A model generated the notes under the pieces. The model did not search any database, was not told the origin of the DNA, and saw only the letters and a list, made by a program, of their open reading frames with translations. A program made the position numbers and the translations under genes. Shown here piece after piece: positions 1-11,698 of a DNA stretch of 64,000 nucleotides. The DNA is from Byssochlamys sp. IMV 00236 (lineage: Eukaryota > Ascomycota > Eurotiomycetes > Eurotiales > Thermoascaceae), in contig MSJH02000556.1 of NCBI GenBank assembly GCA_001931875.2, forward strand, positions 1-64,000. Direction: 5' to 3'. Numbering within the stretch: position 1 is the stretch's first letter; each line of letters begins with the position of its first letter.

Positions 1-1618
1 ATCGATCCCCGTCTGGTTAGCTGAGGGTACTAAAACCATCTGATCTCACCATTAGAGGGGTAATAATATAGTTAGTTATGATTTAATTAATACGGAACAT
101 TCTACCAAGCCCTCGAAGTACTAAGGTCGAGACTGGACAGTTCCTAGTACCATAATTTAATTATCACGCGCCAGGTCCCACCGGTTAAAAAGTCCAGAAC
201 CGTTCGATAGTATCGAGTACGGTACTTATTCCGATAGGTTTTGGGTTTTAATAGACTCGCCTTCATCATTAATAATTATTATTATCCAGGGATAAAAGTC
301 TGATAATTACGCTAAATAAGAAATCTCCGATTGAGTTTTGGCTTGGGGCGTTCCCGCTCTATCGGAGATTATCCATTATGAAAGGAGAATAGCTTCTGCT
401 TTAAATTCAAGGGACCGAGTGGTGGGGATTTTAAGATTAGATTAGATGGCTGGTGATAGTTATGGCGCATTTCTTCCAAATCTACTTAGGTCTGAGAAAC
501 TTACGGCGATTTTTGTGATCCAGAGATCGAAGACATATCCAGGCTGACTACTACTGTGTACTATACGAAACATAATTGACAAGCTTCGATTACCTACCAT
601 AGTTTCTGGATATCTGATCGACTGTGTCTCCATTGCTGCTACTATCTACTTGATAACTTACATCCACTGCTATCCAGTCCTTACCTCACTCCGCTATCCA
701 GTAGGTAACTAGGTACCTAGTAACTAGCGAACACCGAATCCCCAAACATAGGAACGACTACCTCCTACATAGTCTTCGACCGTTCCTGAACCACGTCCCT
801 TGGTTCTATACCGCGCGGTTGAAAACGTGCTACTTAGCACTACCATCAGATAGGTAGATATATGTCCGAGACTCCCAGCGGACTCGGGGATAAGGTTTCC
901 TCTCGTCGAACTCTATGTTCATATGCGTGGTATGGGACGTGATGTGAACGTGGATGTGTTTTCGACTGATGGCGTGTAAACAAATTTCCAGGACTTGCTA
1001 GATTAGATATAGATAGGATGTGGGATTAGATGAGCGGAGTTGAGTCTGTAGGAAGTGAGTTAGATATATATTAAAGGAGTATAGTATACTATTCAAAATA
1101 ACAGAAAGTTAACTGCTGTCGCTTATTTTTTATATTATTATGTGTTCTTGAACATAAAGAGAGATATTTGATAGCTTCTATGGTCGGTGACCCAAGAGAG
1201 TGGGTCGTTTGATCTCTCGGTCATCTTCACTGGGTCATTTCAGACTCCATTCTACTCGGTTGTATAGATAGGTGTACCTCTACTCTAGGCAGTGGTCTCT
1301 CTTCCTTTAGTATCACATGCATAGCGAGAGAGAGATATCTGGATGGCTCCCAGGTTACGCAGAAATGGAAGTCCTTTTTGTCCTTTGCGTCAAAAGTGTA
1401 GAAAAACGCGAAATAGAAATATCAGAAGCATTAGAGAACCTCTGGAATGCACGTAATAATAATAATAATATTGGATGCAGTATCCCGAACAGGGAGATAA
1501 ACCTGCCAATGATTAGGCTAGACCAATACCCGGTGACCTGACCGTGTCCTTGTTTCCATTGCTATCGCAAAACCCACCCACAGTACGCCGTTACAATGAA
1601 TTTCCCAACCGATTTGAA
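1..1618. other. Gene-free AT-rich stretch
   Basis: I see no credible coding region on either strand. The DNA is AT-rich with many stop codons in all frames. A short AAT microsatellite lies near 1454-1470, just downstream of the peroxin gene. Short open frames here have no intron-exon logic or recognisable protein. Confidence 0.6.
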
Positions 1619-3500
1619 TCAGCTCAAGCCCATGTTGGCGTCGTCGCCGAGTCCCAATTCCCGCTCTGCTCTTTCTGTCGCTGCCGTGGCTCGAGCACCC
1701 CATCTATCTAGACGGTTCTGGGATTCTTCAATTTCCCTCTTTCTGATGCTTGCGCTATCATTTGACTCTGCGGTCCCTGCCCCACTGCCACTCCTGCGTA
1801 GACTGCCTCCACTGCGCCCGGATGCACTGCTATTGCTCCCGAAACTGGTCGCTACATTGTTGAAAGAGGGGTTGCGGAAGGAGCCCTTGAAGGATATCGG
1901 TCGGGAAGAAGCTTTTCCACTGGCGTTGGGTGTGGAATCTGCCGTAGCGGTGGAAGAAGGGGCGTCATTCTGCGGTAAATTAGATGAACTCGTATTGCTA
2001 TTGCTTCCTTTGGAACCGCTAAACCAACGTCTTTTTCGTGCTTTAGAAGCGCTCGATGGAGCATTGCTCTTCGTCTCAGCGTCGTCCCCCGCACCATCTC
2101 CGCCGGTTAAAGTTGCAGAAGAACTGCCTGCCTCTGCTGCGCTTGACGATGGTCCATTTTCTTCCGGTGCTATCTCTACCAGTTCTGCATCACGGTACCA
2201 TTTGCGGCGACGCGTATATCGACCCCAGCCATCTTGGCGGCGCCCGTCGTTCCACTAACGAGATGTTAGAAAACGATTGATAGCAACGGTGTGACAAACT
2301 CGTAGAGCTCACCTTATTGTCGTAATAGATCCAGCCACCGCCGTCAGAGGACTTGGAATCCTCACCCTTGTCGGCTCCTTCAATCTTCCACTCACTTCCT
2401 TCCACCCACCTCCATTGTGCAGTTCCTCCTTGGACTTGCGGTAGCTCAAATTCGTCCTTGGGAGGTGTCGGATTCAAGTGTTCATCCGTCCAAGGTGCAC
2501 GCTCATACGAAAAGAGAGAGGAGGTCCATCCGATGCCAAGCCAGCGCCGCTGGTTCTCGTACAGAATAAAGGTAAAGCGGATGCCAGAAGCACTGCTGCG
2601 CCTTGTTGCAATGTCGGTAGCACGGCCGTGGCTATGTGTGGACCCAGAACCCTTGGGCCGGGCCTTTCCATCGATTGAAAAGGGCAGTCCTGTGATAATG
2701 GAGCAGATGCGACGGACCATCAAAGACCTCCACAAGATAACCCGAGACACCCTTGCTGGTCGCGAGTGATACGTAAGAATAATAGTTCCGAAGATCATAA
2801 TGACCCGTCGAGTTGTAATAATATAGAAAGGAGGGAGCGTCAGCAAGATCCATATCGGGGTGACGCAGAGAATCCTCAGGAATAAGGCCGTCAGGGCCGG
2901 CCGGGTCGTCGCAGAGGTAGGAGTTCGTTGCGTTGATAAAAAGTCCGTCCACTCCAGCAGGGGTTCGAGCAAGATATTGCACCTGGTAGTGAATGTTCTC
3001 ATCGTCTCCACAATCTCATCCAAGCTCTTGTGATGGCGAGTCGACACTTCCGATGTCGCCCTTTTATGACTATGCTTCTCGCCCGTGAGCCCTGTCGATG
3101 ACAGAGGCGAGTATCGTCTCGAGTACAGGCCCAGCATCAATCCTATCACCACTATGATCGGACCTGCCCATAAGATGATCGCATCCCCATAGAGAACAAG
3201 GGCCCAGAACCCGGCCACCAGTAGGAAGCTCTCCCACGGATCTCCGGTGCTCCATGACAGCAGGCCAACCAACTTATTCAAAGGTAGGATGAAAGGATGG
3301 GAATATGCTAGCGCTCGCGTGACCGGAGGAGGAGTTGCGACGAGTAAAGGAGACTTGCGATGGACGATTATGCTGGAGCGCTGCCTGGACGTGATCGAAG
3401 AGCCGGAGATGGTCGTCGGAGAGAACGCTGCGACGGTTGGCGGGTTCGGATCATGCGCAGACTGCGCTCCTTCATCCTGCGCGTAGGAAAAAGAGGACAT
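1619..3500 (-). CDS. Pex23/Pex30-family peroxin with dysferlin domain
   Basis: Two exons (3500-2313 and 2254-1619) with a 58-base intron give 607 aa. This is an integral membrane peroxin of the Pex23/Pex28-32 family, which in other fungi sits in the ER and peroxisomal membrane and controls peroxisome number and size. A hydrophobic hairpin lies around residues 85-130. It is followed by the conserved stretch with LDEIVETMRTFTTRCN, an arginine-rich membrane-proximal region, and then DysFN (FILYENQRRWLGIGW) and DysFC (GWGRYTRRRKWYRDAEL) motifs. The DysFC motif starts only after the intron is removed, which supports the join. The last 170 residues are Ser-rich, low complexity, and end in a charged helix. 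The start at 3500 is the first in-frame ATG. A peroxisomal-type thiolase gene occurs 20 kb away but is not adjacent. Which Pex paralogue this is cannot be decided from sequence reading alone. Confidence 0.85.
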
Positions 3501-4209
3501 GGAATCTAGCCACGGGGATTCTGAGGAGAGTCAGTATGCTCGCCATCTTCAGGATCTTGTGGCCAAGGGAGTTCGCAGGGTCAATACCCAGAGCTGCCAT
3601 CCAATAGCACTGCACGGTTCATCATCTGCCTCAGGCAGGATCATTTCGGACTGAACATGCACTTTAACAAGGAGACAGGCAGGCCAGACAAGAGCCAATT
3701 CTTGAAAGAACAACGTCTGTGGAGGACTACCGGTTGCTCTTAAAGAAGCTCATAGCTGGCGTGCCAGCCCATGACCATCATCGGCGGGGAAGCGAGGCGA
3801 GCTTGCTCGGGACATGTGACTTTTGCAGTGTTGCTGAGCCGACAGCACATGACATCCCAGAACGGAAGCCAGTCAGGCACTGTTTGGTAGCAGCTTCATA
3901 TTAATTTAATAATAATATTGATGTTATATTATTTAGCAGTACTGGAGTGAGGATGGTATGAACAGCTTCAGGATGCTTCTAGAACGAGATCTAAGTACTA
4001 TGATCCATAACCAGACCCATTTGTGGTCCCTCAACGCCTGAGGCACTACTTCTGCCTTGCCGCCTTGCCGAGATCGCTCTTCCGCGCTAAACCCGCTCCA
4101 AAATTTTACCCTCTCCGAACGTGAATCTGGCTGTTGTCCATCGTTCTCCAGTCCCAGACGTGTCTACCGCGGATCAAACATATTCAATTTTCCCCTCAGA
4201 CACACAAAT
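3501..4209. promoter_or_regulatory. Divergent promoter region, peroxin / pam16
   Basis: 709 bases separate the divergent starts of the Pex23-family gene and pam16. Both 5' leaders and promoters must lie here. The part just upstream of pam16 is pyrimidine-rich. No confident TATA box or transcription factor site was found. Confidence 0.5.
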
Positions 4210-4726
4210 ATGGTAAGTCCTGCTTGTTGTCCCATCGTTAGACCTACTCTGGCCTTGCTATGGTCCTATATTTCGTGCGACAGCGACTGATTTGACTGAC
4301 ACTGTACAGGCGCATCGCATTCTCACGCAGGTTGTCGTCACGGGTACCCGGGTGCTTGGAAGAGCCTTTGTGGAGGCTTACAAGCAGGCCTCTGCCTCCT
4401 CGAAATATGCAGCTCAGGCGGGCAAGGGCAACACCTCCGGAGGGAACACGTTCAAGTCCTCCGGCCTGACGCTGGATGAGGCTTGCAAGATCCTCAACGT
4501 GAAGCCGCCACAGGCGGGAGAAGCCAACCTGGAGGCCGTCACAGAGCGATTCAAGAAGCTCTTTGACCTCAACGATCCTCAGAAGGGCGGAAGTTTCTAT
4601 CTGCAAAGCAAGATCCTGCGCGCGCGGGAACGCATCGAGATGGAGATCCGGGAGGCTGAACGGAAGGCGAAGATGGACAAGGAGATCCGGGAAGGGTGGA
4701 AGCCGCAAGTGTACAAGGACCGGTGA
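4210..4726 (+). CDS. pam16: Pam16/Tim16, TIM23 import motor subunit
   Basis: Exon 1 is only the ATG (4210-4212). A 97-base intron (4213-4309) follows, and exon 2 (4310-4726) encodes the rest, 139 aa in total. Pam16 is the J-like partner of Pam18 in the presequence translocase motor on the matrix side of the mitochondrial inner membrane. The N-terminus after the join reads MAHRILTQVVVTGTRVLGRA, as is typical for the family. The J-like domain (about residues 50-110) contains LTLDEACKILNV and the loop FDLNDPQKGGSFYLQSKI, and it lacks the HPD motif of true J proteins, as expected. The charged C-terminal helix ends in YKDR. Length and domain order fit full-length fungal Pam16. The intron right after the start codon makes the first exon invisible to simple ORF calling. 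Confidence 0.95.
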
Positions 4727-6501
4727 TTTTCCTTTGGCTGGTCGGATTCGAAATACTTCCGCGGAGTTGACTGAACGATCTGGCGGCTCGAACATCAACT
4801 GCACGATTCACACGGAATCTTCGCACGTTTATTCTTGGATTCGAAGCATAGCATGGCGTTTTGGTTGGTTGGTTTCTTTCCCTCGAGACTTTGATCGGAG
4901 AGAATTAGATCTGGTTTCCTGTCTTTCGCATCGCGTCGCGTCGCATCAGCCCGGACGGAGTTTTCGACACATGGGTCAGACCGGCAAGCTTCTCTTTTCA
5001 TTCTCGATCTAATACTAGTGAGATGGTTCTCTCTCTCTCCTATATCTGTACAGTATATATACATATATATGTTGTCCTTTCCACGGGCAGCGGGGACTCA
5101 GACGGGCGAAGCATGGATAGACGGAGGAAAGATGCTTCTTCTCCGCACGTCTCCCCTGCCATTATCTCTCCACTCTTACTCAATTTCGTTAGCAGGTGGA
5201 AGGGAGGGTCATGTATCATAGCATATGACTTATGTATCATTTCTACTACGTCGGGTCTTTGGATTCCGCAGTCTTAGCTCTACGCGTTAGACGGACCATA
5301 GCAGTGGCATGTAATCTGACATTCCTGGAAAGAGAAATACATACTCGAGACTATATTGCTTGCTATACGTGGATCGATAGGTAAGAATCAACCTTGACCA
5401 ATCAAGAGATGGATTTCACCGCTGCGTTTAATCCATACCTTATCTCGCAAGCATCCATCGTTCTCATGGTCGGTAATCATGTCAGACTGTATCGTCAGAC
5501 GAAGAGTAACTCAGGATTACGGCAGACTTGGCTCTATCCATACGTGGTCATTGTCCCCATCCCTGTGGATGTGGGACAGTGGATGATTCTTTTATCTGAT
5601 ATCAGGCTCCCTCGCGTACCACAGGATTTGTGTCCATGATTCCATTCGATGAGGCCCAATCCCTGGATGAAGCCGCAGTTCTGACTACCGAGATAAGAAT
5701 AGATGGACAGCCTCCACAGTCCAGACACCGGAGTAATGCTGTTGTTGGATAGGTCGCTGGTTGCATTTCCCGCAATCTTATCTAGTGTCATCCCCAGCCG
5801 TGATATGGATGGACTATGGGGACAGTACTTAGTTCAGGGTACACAAAACCGCCGTGTATCCTCTCTATCCTTGCACGGAGTATCACCGGAAGCATGGGTG
5901 AATTCCAAGCAGAGACTGGACGGTGCAAAAAGAACTAGAGCATGAAAAGAAATCAATCCGCATTGGAATATCCCTGAGAGCTCCTCAGCTGGTGCAGACT
6001 AAGTAAGTAGTTAACTTAGACGGCGATCTGCTGGACTCCATCACCGCCTTCTGCTCTTCCTCGTCCTCTCTTCCCCGCCACCACTCTTGGTTCTTTCTCG
6101 CCGTCCATTGGCATCGACATCGATCCAGAAGTCCCGATGTAACCACCGCTGGCGGAAAATGTATCTTCTCCTCTATAGCACATGAATACTCGTCTCTCTC
6201 TACCCTTCTAGAGGTGGGTCGCACTAGTCAGGGCTGCCATGGCGCAATCCCGAGCGGAACAGCCTCGATCCTCCGCAAACCGCGACGATGAGAAGAAAAA
6301 CCGTTTCCCCCACCATTATTATTATCGCCCCCTCGGATCGGACTCCGCATGGTTAGAAATCAATTTCCGCTCTCTTTTTTTTTCTTTTTTGATACCCGTT
6401 CTTATATACCCCAGACAGTTCCTTTTCTGGATCAGTGCTCGCCATCATCTATCTAGTGATAACTTCTTCTTTTGGTGGCCAGCCATCATCCACTGTTCAA
6501 T
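4727..6501. other. Intergenic: pam16 3' end and Ara2-gene leader
   Basis: No convincing gene. The last 250 bases before 6502 are pyrimidine-rich with runs of T, typical of a fungal promoter or leader. An ATG-led frame starting at 6239 runs past the reductase start in another frame. It could be an upstream ORF or lie in unspliced leader, but its protein resembles nothing known. Confidence 0.45.
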
Positions 6502-7887
6502 ATGGGCCGTCCTTCTGTTCCGCTGTCGGCGGATCTTCCACCCCTCATTATGGGAACTGCGACGTTCAACGGGCAATATAATCAAGATCCATATGCCCTC
6601 CCTACCACAGCTCTCGTCCACCAAGCCCTAACCTCCGGAGTGCGCGCCTTCGATACCTCCCCATACTATGGTCCCGCGGAGGAGTTACTCGGCCGCGCTC
6701 TTGCGACGGACTATGTTCGCGCCAGCTTTCCACGATACACATACCGTATATTGACCAAGGTTGGCCGGATTGCGGGATCCTCATTTGATTATTCACCTGC
6801 TTGGATTAGGCGCAGCGTCCGTCGCAGTCTACGGAGGCTTCATACCGACTACCTCGACGTGGTATATTGCCATGATGTGGAGTTTGTGACACCTGAGGAA
6901 GTTCTGGAAGCAGTGCGCGAACTTCGTCGCATTCGTGACACCGAGGGAACGATACGATATGTTGGAATATCAGGATATCCCGTGGACGTTCTCTGTTCTC
7001 TGGCGGAAATGATCTTACGCGAGACTGGAGAACCCCTCGATGTGGTCCAGTCGTATGCCAATTTTACCCTGCAAAACACGAAGCTCCTATCCGAGGGTCT
7101 ACCGCGTCTACTTGCTGCTGGCGTTGACGTCGTCCCTAACGCCTCCCCGCTTGGTATGGGTCTATTGAGGAGGAACGGTGTGCCCATTGGGAGCATGGGT
7201 GATTTCCACCCTGCCCCAGACGGTCTCCGGAGCGCGATCCACGACGCCAGCGTCTGGGCTGAAGAACAAGGAGAGAAAATCGAGGTGATTGCCATCCGAT
7301 ACGCTCTCGAGTCCTGGCTCCGTGAAGGTGCTGCAGCTGGTGCTCTTGGCCCTCCACTCGCCCCCTCCCCTAATGCAGACCCTGGCTTCTTATCCGCTGC
7401 CAATACCGGCGTGGGAGAGCGCCTAGGCGTGAGTGTCATGGGAGTGAGCAATTTCGACGAGTTAAACGAGACCTTGCGCGTGTGGCGCAGCATCATTGAT
7501 GGATTAGAAAACAAATCCGACGATAATAATGAACAAGCTCCCGCGCTCACCCCTTCAGACGGCCTCATCACCGATCGCGAATGGTCTCGGAACCGCCGTC
7601 AAGTCATCAGCACCCTCGCTGCCCAGATCCGTTCCATCCTCGGCCCTCAGTGGGTAGATTATACCTGGGCGAGCCCTGGACCGGACTTTGTCAACACTCT
7701 ACCGGCTGACCATATTGCCGCAATGCAAAGTGAGGAAGAAACATCTCAGAATGTGACGAAGGAGAAGTTGGCCGGTGCAACAGTCAATGTGGACGAAATC
7801 ACCGACACAGATGAAGCCATGCTCACTCCTCCGCTTGATGCGGCGGATCAGAAACTTCAGCAGCCTGTCGTTCCCAATGTCTTATGA
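6502..7887 (+). CDS. ara2: Ara2-type aldo/keto reductase (D-arabinose 1-dehydrogenase)
   Basis: Single exon, 461 aa. The protein is an aldo/keto reductase most like yeast Ara2, the NAD-dependent D-arabinose dehydrogenase that makes D-arabinono-1,4-lactone for D-erythroascorbate synthesis. Visible AKR elements are the Asp/Tyr motif AFDTSPYYGPAEELLG, the lysine in ILTKVGRI, the histidine in DVVYCHDVEF, and the nucleotide-binding C-terminal part around MGVSNFDELNETL. The start at 6502 (MGRPSV) was preferred over an in-frame ATG ten codons upstream because the extra residues are not protein-like and 6502 opens directly into the barrel. An acidic tail of about 100 residues follows the barrel. The general AKR call is certain. 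The substrate assignment rests on overall likeness to Ara2 and L-galactose dehydrogenase enzymes. Confidence 0.85.
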   Translation: MGRPSVPLSADLPPLIMGTATFNGQYNQDPYALPTTALVHQALTSGVRAFDTSPYYGPAEELLGRALATDYVRASFPRYTYRILTKVGRIAGSSFDYSPAWIRRSVRRSLRRLHTDYLDVVYCHDVEFVTPEEVLEAVRELRRIRDTEGTIRYVGISGYPVDVLCSLAEMILRETGEPLDVVQSYANFTLQNTKLLSEGLPRLLAAGVDVVPNASPLGMGLLRRNGVPIGSMGDFHPAPDGLRSAIHDASVWAEEQGEKIEVIAIRYALESWLREGAAAGALGPPLAPSPNADPGFLSAANTGVGERLGVSVMGVSNFDELNETLRVWRSIIDGLENKSDDNNEQAPALTPSDGLITDREWSRNRRQVISTLAAQIRSILGPQWVDYTWASPGPDFVNTLPADHIAAMQSEEETSQNVTKEKLAGATVNVDEITDTDEAMLTPPLDAADQKLQQPVVPNVL

Positions 7888-9087
7888 TTGTCCGTTCTGT
7901 TCCGTTCATCCAATGTCTACAAGCATAGCAGAGGCCGGTCCTCTTTCTTCGTCCTGTGGTGATGACAGGAATTGATGATGATTCCTATCCATCTTGATAT
8001 TTACCCTTACTCTTACCATGTTGTTTTCATTGGCTATGCTACGCCCATGCATAGAAAATGCAATATTCCGCATGCTGGGCCATAGATATGTAAAAGCTAT
8101 AGACTAATAAGCCCTCTAGAATAACGATCCTCAACGACATTTCATTCAAAAACACTCTCAGTATGTGCAGAATCAAGTTCAAGCAACAACTAGTAGATCT
8201 CTCCCTTTGGTTCGCACTCCATTGGAATAAGGCACATTCATCCAGATCTACTCCTCTCCGAACAGGTGCATATAGCGCCTCTTCGGTGAGAAGGAGGATG
8301 GGGGGAAAAAAAGAGTGTGCCGCATAAAAGCCTGTCGAAGGACGGTCGTCGGAGAACAGAAATGCATCGCGTAGTAGTAGTAAGGTGACGGAAAGAGTGT
8401 CGTCGAACTGAATTGCTTTTCATTCAAGAGCAGCAATGTCGCTATTGGTCATCTGGATAGATCCGGTGCAAGATAGTATGGTTAGAAGCAGTGTCCGTTG
8501 AGACCGTCATCGCAGTCCTAGACCAGGTTAGTTCTTTTTCTGCGTCGTGCTCTGGTAGGGCTAGGTCAATCAGATGGAAATATGGAAGGGAAAAGAATGG
8601 TATCATAATCGATGTAATAAGTTCATGGTGAGTGACATGCAGAAGCCATGATGTGATTCCAACCATTGTCGCCCTGGGACTTGAGGTTAGCATCAAAGCC
8701 GCTGCTGTCTGTTAGGACTGGATAGATCATCTAAACATGTAGAAGAGAAATAGGTCTTGTGACCTCGATGATTCACAGGAAGAGAAAATAGAGCTCAAAA
8801 AAAGAATACCCTCCTCATGGGATTGTACATAGTGCCGTCCAGGACCGATGCCAGTACCAGTGAACAAAGATATTTGAGAAGACCGGGTCACAAAAACCAC
8901 GCCGCAATACGCCAGTGCTTTCATTCCGTGAACAATCGGGTATCTCTCACATAGTAAGGTAGGAAATCCTTTTAAATAAAAGGGGCAAGATGAATAGAGT
9001 AAGACATGACTCGAAAAGTATCTAGAGATAAAACCTCGCCTACAGGCGTGGGAATTGTTGAGCGTCTCCTAAGGATGCGTGACGAGT
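7888..9087. other. Intergenic between two convergent 3' ends
   Basis: This region holds the 3' flanks of the plus-strand reductase and the minus-strand Trf4-type gene. The DNA is AT-rich with scattered stops, and I found no gene, tRNA or repeat. Confidence 0.5.
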
Positions 9088-11248
9088 TCAGGCGGCAGAT
9101 GCAGTCGCACCTGAATTCTGTGCTCCCATGGCTTTTTCTCGAGCCTGCAGGTCACGATCCATATGTGATTGAGATTCGTAACCACCTAGCAACAGAGCTT
9201 CCTCGTTGCTGATGGAGTCACCAACAAGGGGTATATCTGGGCGCAATCGCTTGAGGCGAGCTGCACGATCTCTCGATGCGAGCTGCTTTCTCTGCTGCTT
9301 GGTGAGTGGCCTGGATTCCACCGGTGGTGGTGGTGGTGGGGGAGGCTGCTCAGGCTCAGCAGGCGGGGGCACGGGCGGCGGAGGTGGAGGAGGTGGAGGA
9401 GCATTGAAGGGTGCAAACCTGGGATCTGTTTCAAAGATCCTCCTCAAGTGGCTCCTCTGCTCTTCATACTCTTCGTAGTTGGCGGCAATAATTGTATCCA
9501 AGATACTGTCATTAGTGGATCCCTCCGTAGCTGTGGAGATCAGGCGCTCCTTGAGACATGCGTAAGCATCAGAGAAACAACGGAATATCAATGGGATCTC
9601 TCTAGTTCCTCCTGATATATCGTTCTGATCGTTGTTTGGATCTTCGATAGAAAGTCGTTGGTTTTTATTTTCCTGATACACCCCATAGACTCGCTAGGTT
9701 CACCGTCAGTCGATCTGAACTCCATCGATTAGACGGTCTTAAATCGTTCAATTTACCTTGTTGAAGTAGCCCGGAGGGTCCATTCTTATGCCCACAGAAC
9801 CGTAGTCGAACTTGTTTCCATAGAAGTCGAAGAAGTCCATCAGGATACTTCCTAAATTGGACTCAGTGTGCCCGTGTGGCAGATGCTGCAGAAGGCTTGT
9901 CACCAGACAAATGATGGAGAAGCCACCCAAACCACCAGTAGGGACTTCGTTGAGGCCGCGGAGCAGCAAAAACTGCTTGATTATGGAGACAATGACAGGC
10001 ATAGCAGGAAACTCGGTTTTCCAGAGTTGGAACGTACGATTAGCTAAAAGACCGCTGTCATTGTCAAATGACAGATCGACACGCAGACCAGTAAGCTTGT
10101 CCACAAACTTCAAAATTGGGACCCTAGCATGCGCGATCGTCTCTATCGAGCCGGGTACAGGTATGTTCGAAGTCTTTAGGAACCCTGCAAATGCGTAGAT
10201 CTGACGCTTGTTCTCTCCGTAATTCTTCCTCCCAGTCCGCCTAAAAGTTGACGACAGTAGAACAAGGTCCATGTCGGCAGTTGGGAGATACAACCCAGAA
10301 GCAAAAGAGCCAAATGGCCGCACCTGCGCACCATAATATCGGTTCGCGAAAGCGGTATCCAGTCTGCTAACAAGGTCGCTCCGGATGATATGCTCGTATT
10401 GTTGTGGCCTAACCCAATGATAGAAGCTAAGGATTTCATTGTGAAGCCTTTCTGATGATTAGAGCCCATACTGGAAGCAGAAACTATGTCTCTGAAACTC
10501 ACCTTGTACCCATGTGCAATGCTGGCTCTCTGAGACCAAGCCAAGGTGTCCCACTCTCAGAGGGATGCGGTCTCCATTCATCCAAGATATCACCATCATC
10601 GTAGAACCTACCCACTGGCTTCCCAGTCTTCTTAGAATAACCTTTGATCTCATCGTCATGAGTCCTCTTCCGGTTACCCAGAGCAGGGTCCCTTTCTGGA
10701 AGACGCGCATTCTTCGGGCCTGTAGGAGCATTTTCCGGGGCGTTGTTTTCCTCCTCGTCATCAAGACCAAAAGAGATGAAGTCTTCATTCGTGGTCACAG
10801 CGTCCGTTTCCTTCTGAGCTGCGGGAGCTGCGATCTTTGCCTTGCGGATCAACTTGACTACATCTTTCCTCTTTGCTCGTGTCTCGTCCACGGGAGGTAA
10901 CACCGTGTACGGATCCGGGTTGGACCACCTCGGGGCAGACGCAGGTTCCGGGACTTCTGTGCCCAACGCGCGTTTTTTGCGCGGATGAGACTCATCTTCA
11001 TCGGATGATTCTTCCATTTCTTCCTCTTCGCTATCTGTGATATTATCGATGGACGCGAATTTGGGGGCTGGCTTTTGAACGCCTTCTTGAGCTCCAAGGA
11101 TAGGCTCGGGGGTCTTTTCTTTCTTATTTCTCAAGAGCGGGCGCTCCGCTGTGCCTGGACGCGGATAGCGGAAGGTGAATTCGTGCCTCGGGCGCGATCG
11201 TCGATCGTGGCCGTTGCCGTTTCCACGGAACTCGAAAGGCGCAGGCAT
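9088..11248 (-). CDS. trf4: Trf4/Cid14-type non-canonical poly(A) polymerase (TRAMP)
   Basis: Three exons (11248-10503, 10447-9757, 9693-9088; introns of 55 and 63 bases) give 680 aa. Proteins of this family add short oligo(A) tails to aberrant nuclear RNAs as the catalytic subunit of the TRAMP complex, handing them to the exosome. The nucleotidyltransferase signature is clear: GS at about 295-296, then DMD (Asp307 and Asp309), then a further Asp in the strand LRVDLSFDND. The PAP-associated region follows (GGLGGFSIICLV). The N-terminal 245 residues are charged and low complexity. The C-terminus has two polyproline runs, then a basic segment. The intron 1 acceptor was set at 10448 (AAAG|G) because only this keeps the helix LHNEILSFYHWVRP in frame. 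The start is the ATG at 11248; the codon at 11260 in the same frame is GTG. Confidence 0.92.
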
Positions 11249-11698
11249 CTTGATCAGCACTTTCTGTCTCGCGACAGCAGGGATCTGCTAACCACAGCTG
11301 AACGCGATGGGTTTGGGGTTGTGTGGTTGATGAGATAGAGATTATGGATTTGTGTCCCGCTAAACTAAAATCTCGAAAGCTCATTCACATTTATGGAAGG
11401 CGGTGAGTGATCTAAGTACGCGCTTTCATTACAAGAGCGATTGGCCCACAGTATAATCAACCAATACAAGCATGAGTATGAATACAGTTGGCAGAGCAGA
11501 TATATGTGAATTATCCCCAGCTGGAATGTTCGGTCTATTCAATACTGATATGCTCCTTATGAATATCTGCTCCTATTGTCACCACTATCGAATCTCGGAC
11601 ATTATCAATTCTGTCCATACTGGAGTATGTCCACTGTTCGATAAAAATATATAACAGATGATAGAATTATGACTTCAAAAGAGATTTCGAAAGGATGT
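11249..11698. other. Promoter of the Trf4-type gene, 3' flank of GFA gene
   Basis: 450 bases between two minus-strand genes. It must contain the poly(A) polymerase promoter and the end of the GFA transcript. No confident signal was seen. Confidence 0.4.

Noticed and set aside
1596..2258. 220-codon plus-strand frame, Leu/Pro-rich
   Set aside because: It is the antisense of the second exon of the peroxin gene, whose frame is supported by the DysFC motif.
6849..7571. 240-codon minus-strand frame
   Set aside because: Antisense shadow of the aldo/keto reductase; composition Ser/Arg-rich and no domain.
9206..9478. Glycine-rich plus-strand frame
   Set aside because: It is the reverse complement of the polyproline codons of the Trf4-type gene.
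11248..11260. Start four codons upstream for the Trf4-type protein
   Set aside because: The codon at 11260 is GTG; the first ATG in frame is at 11248.
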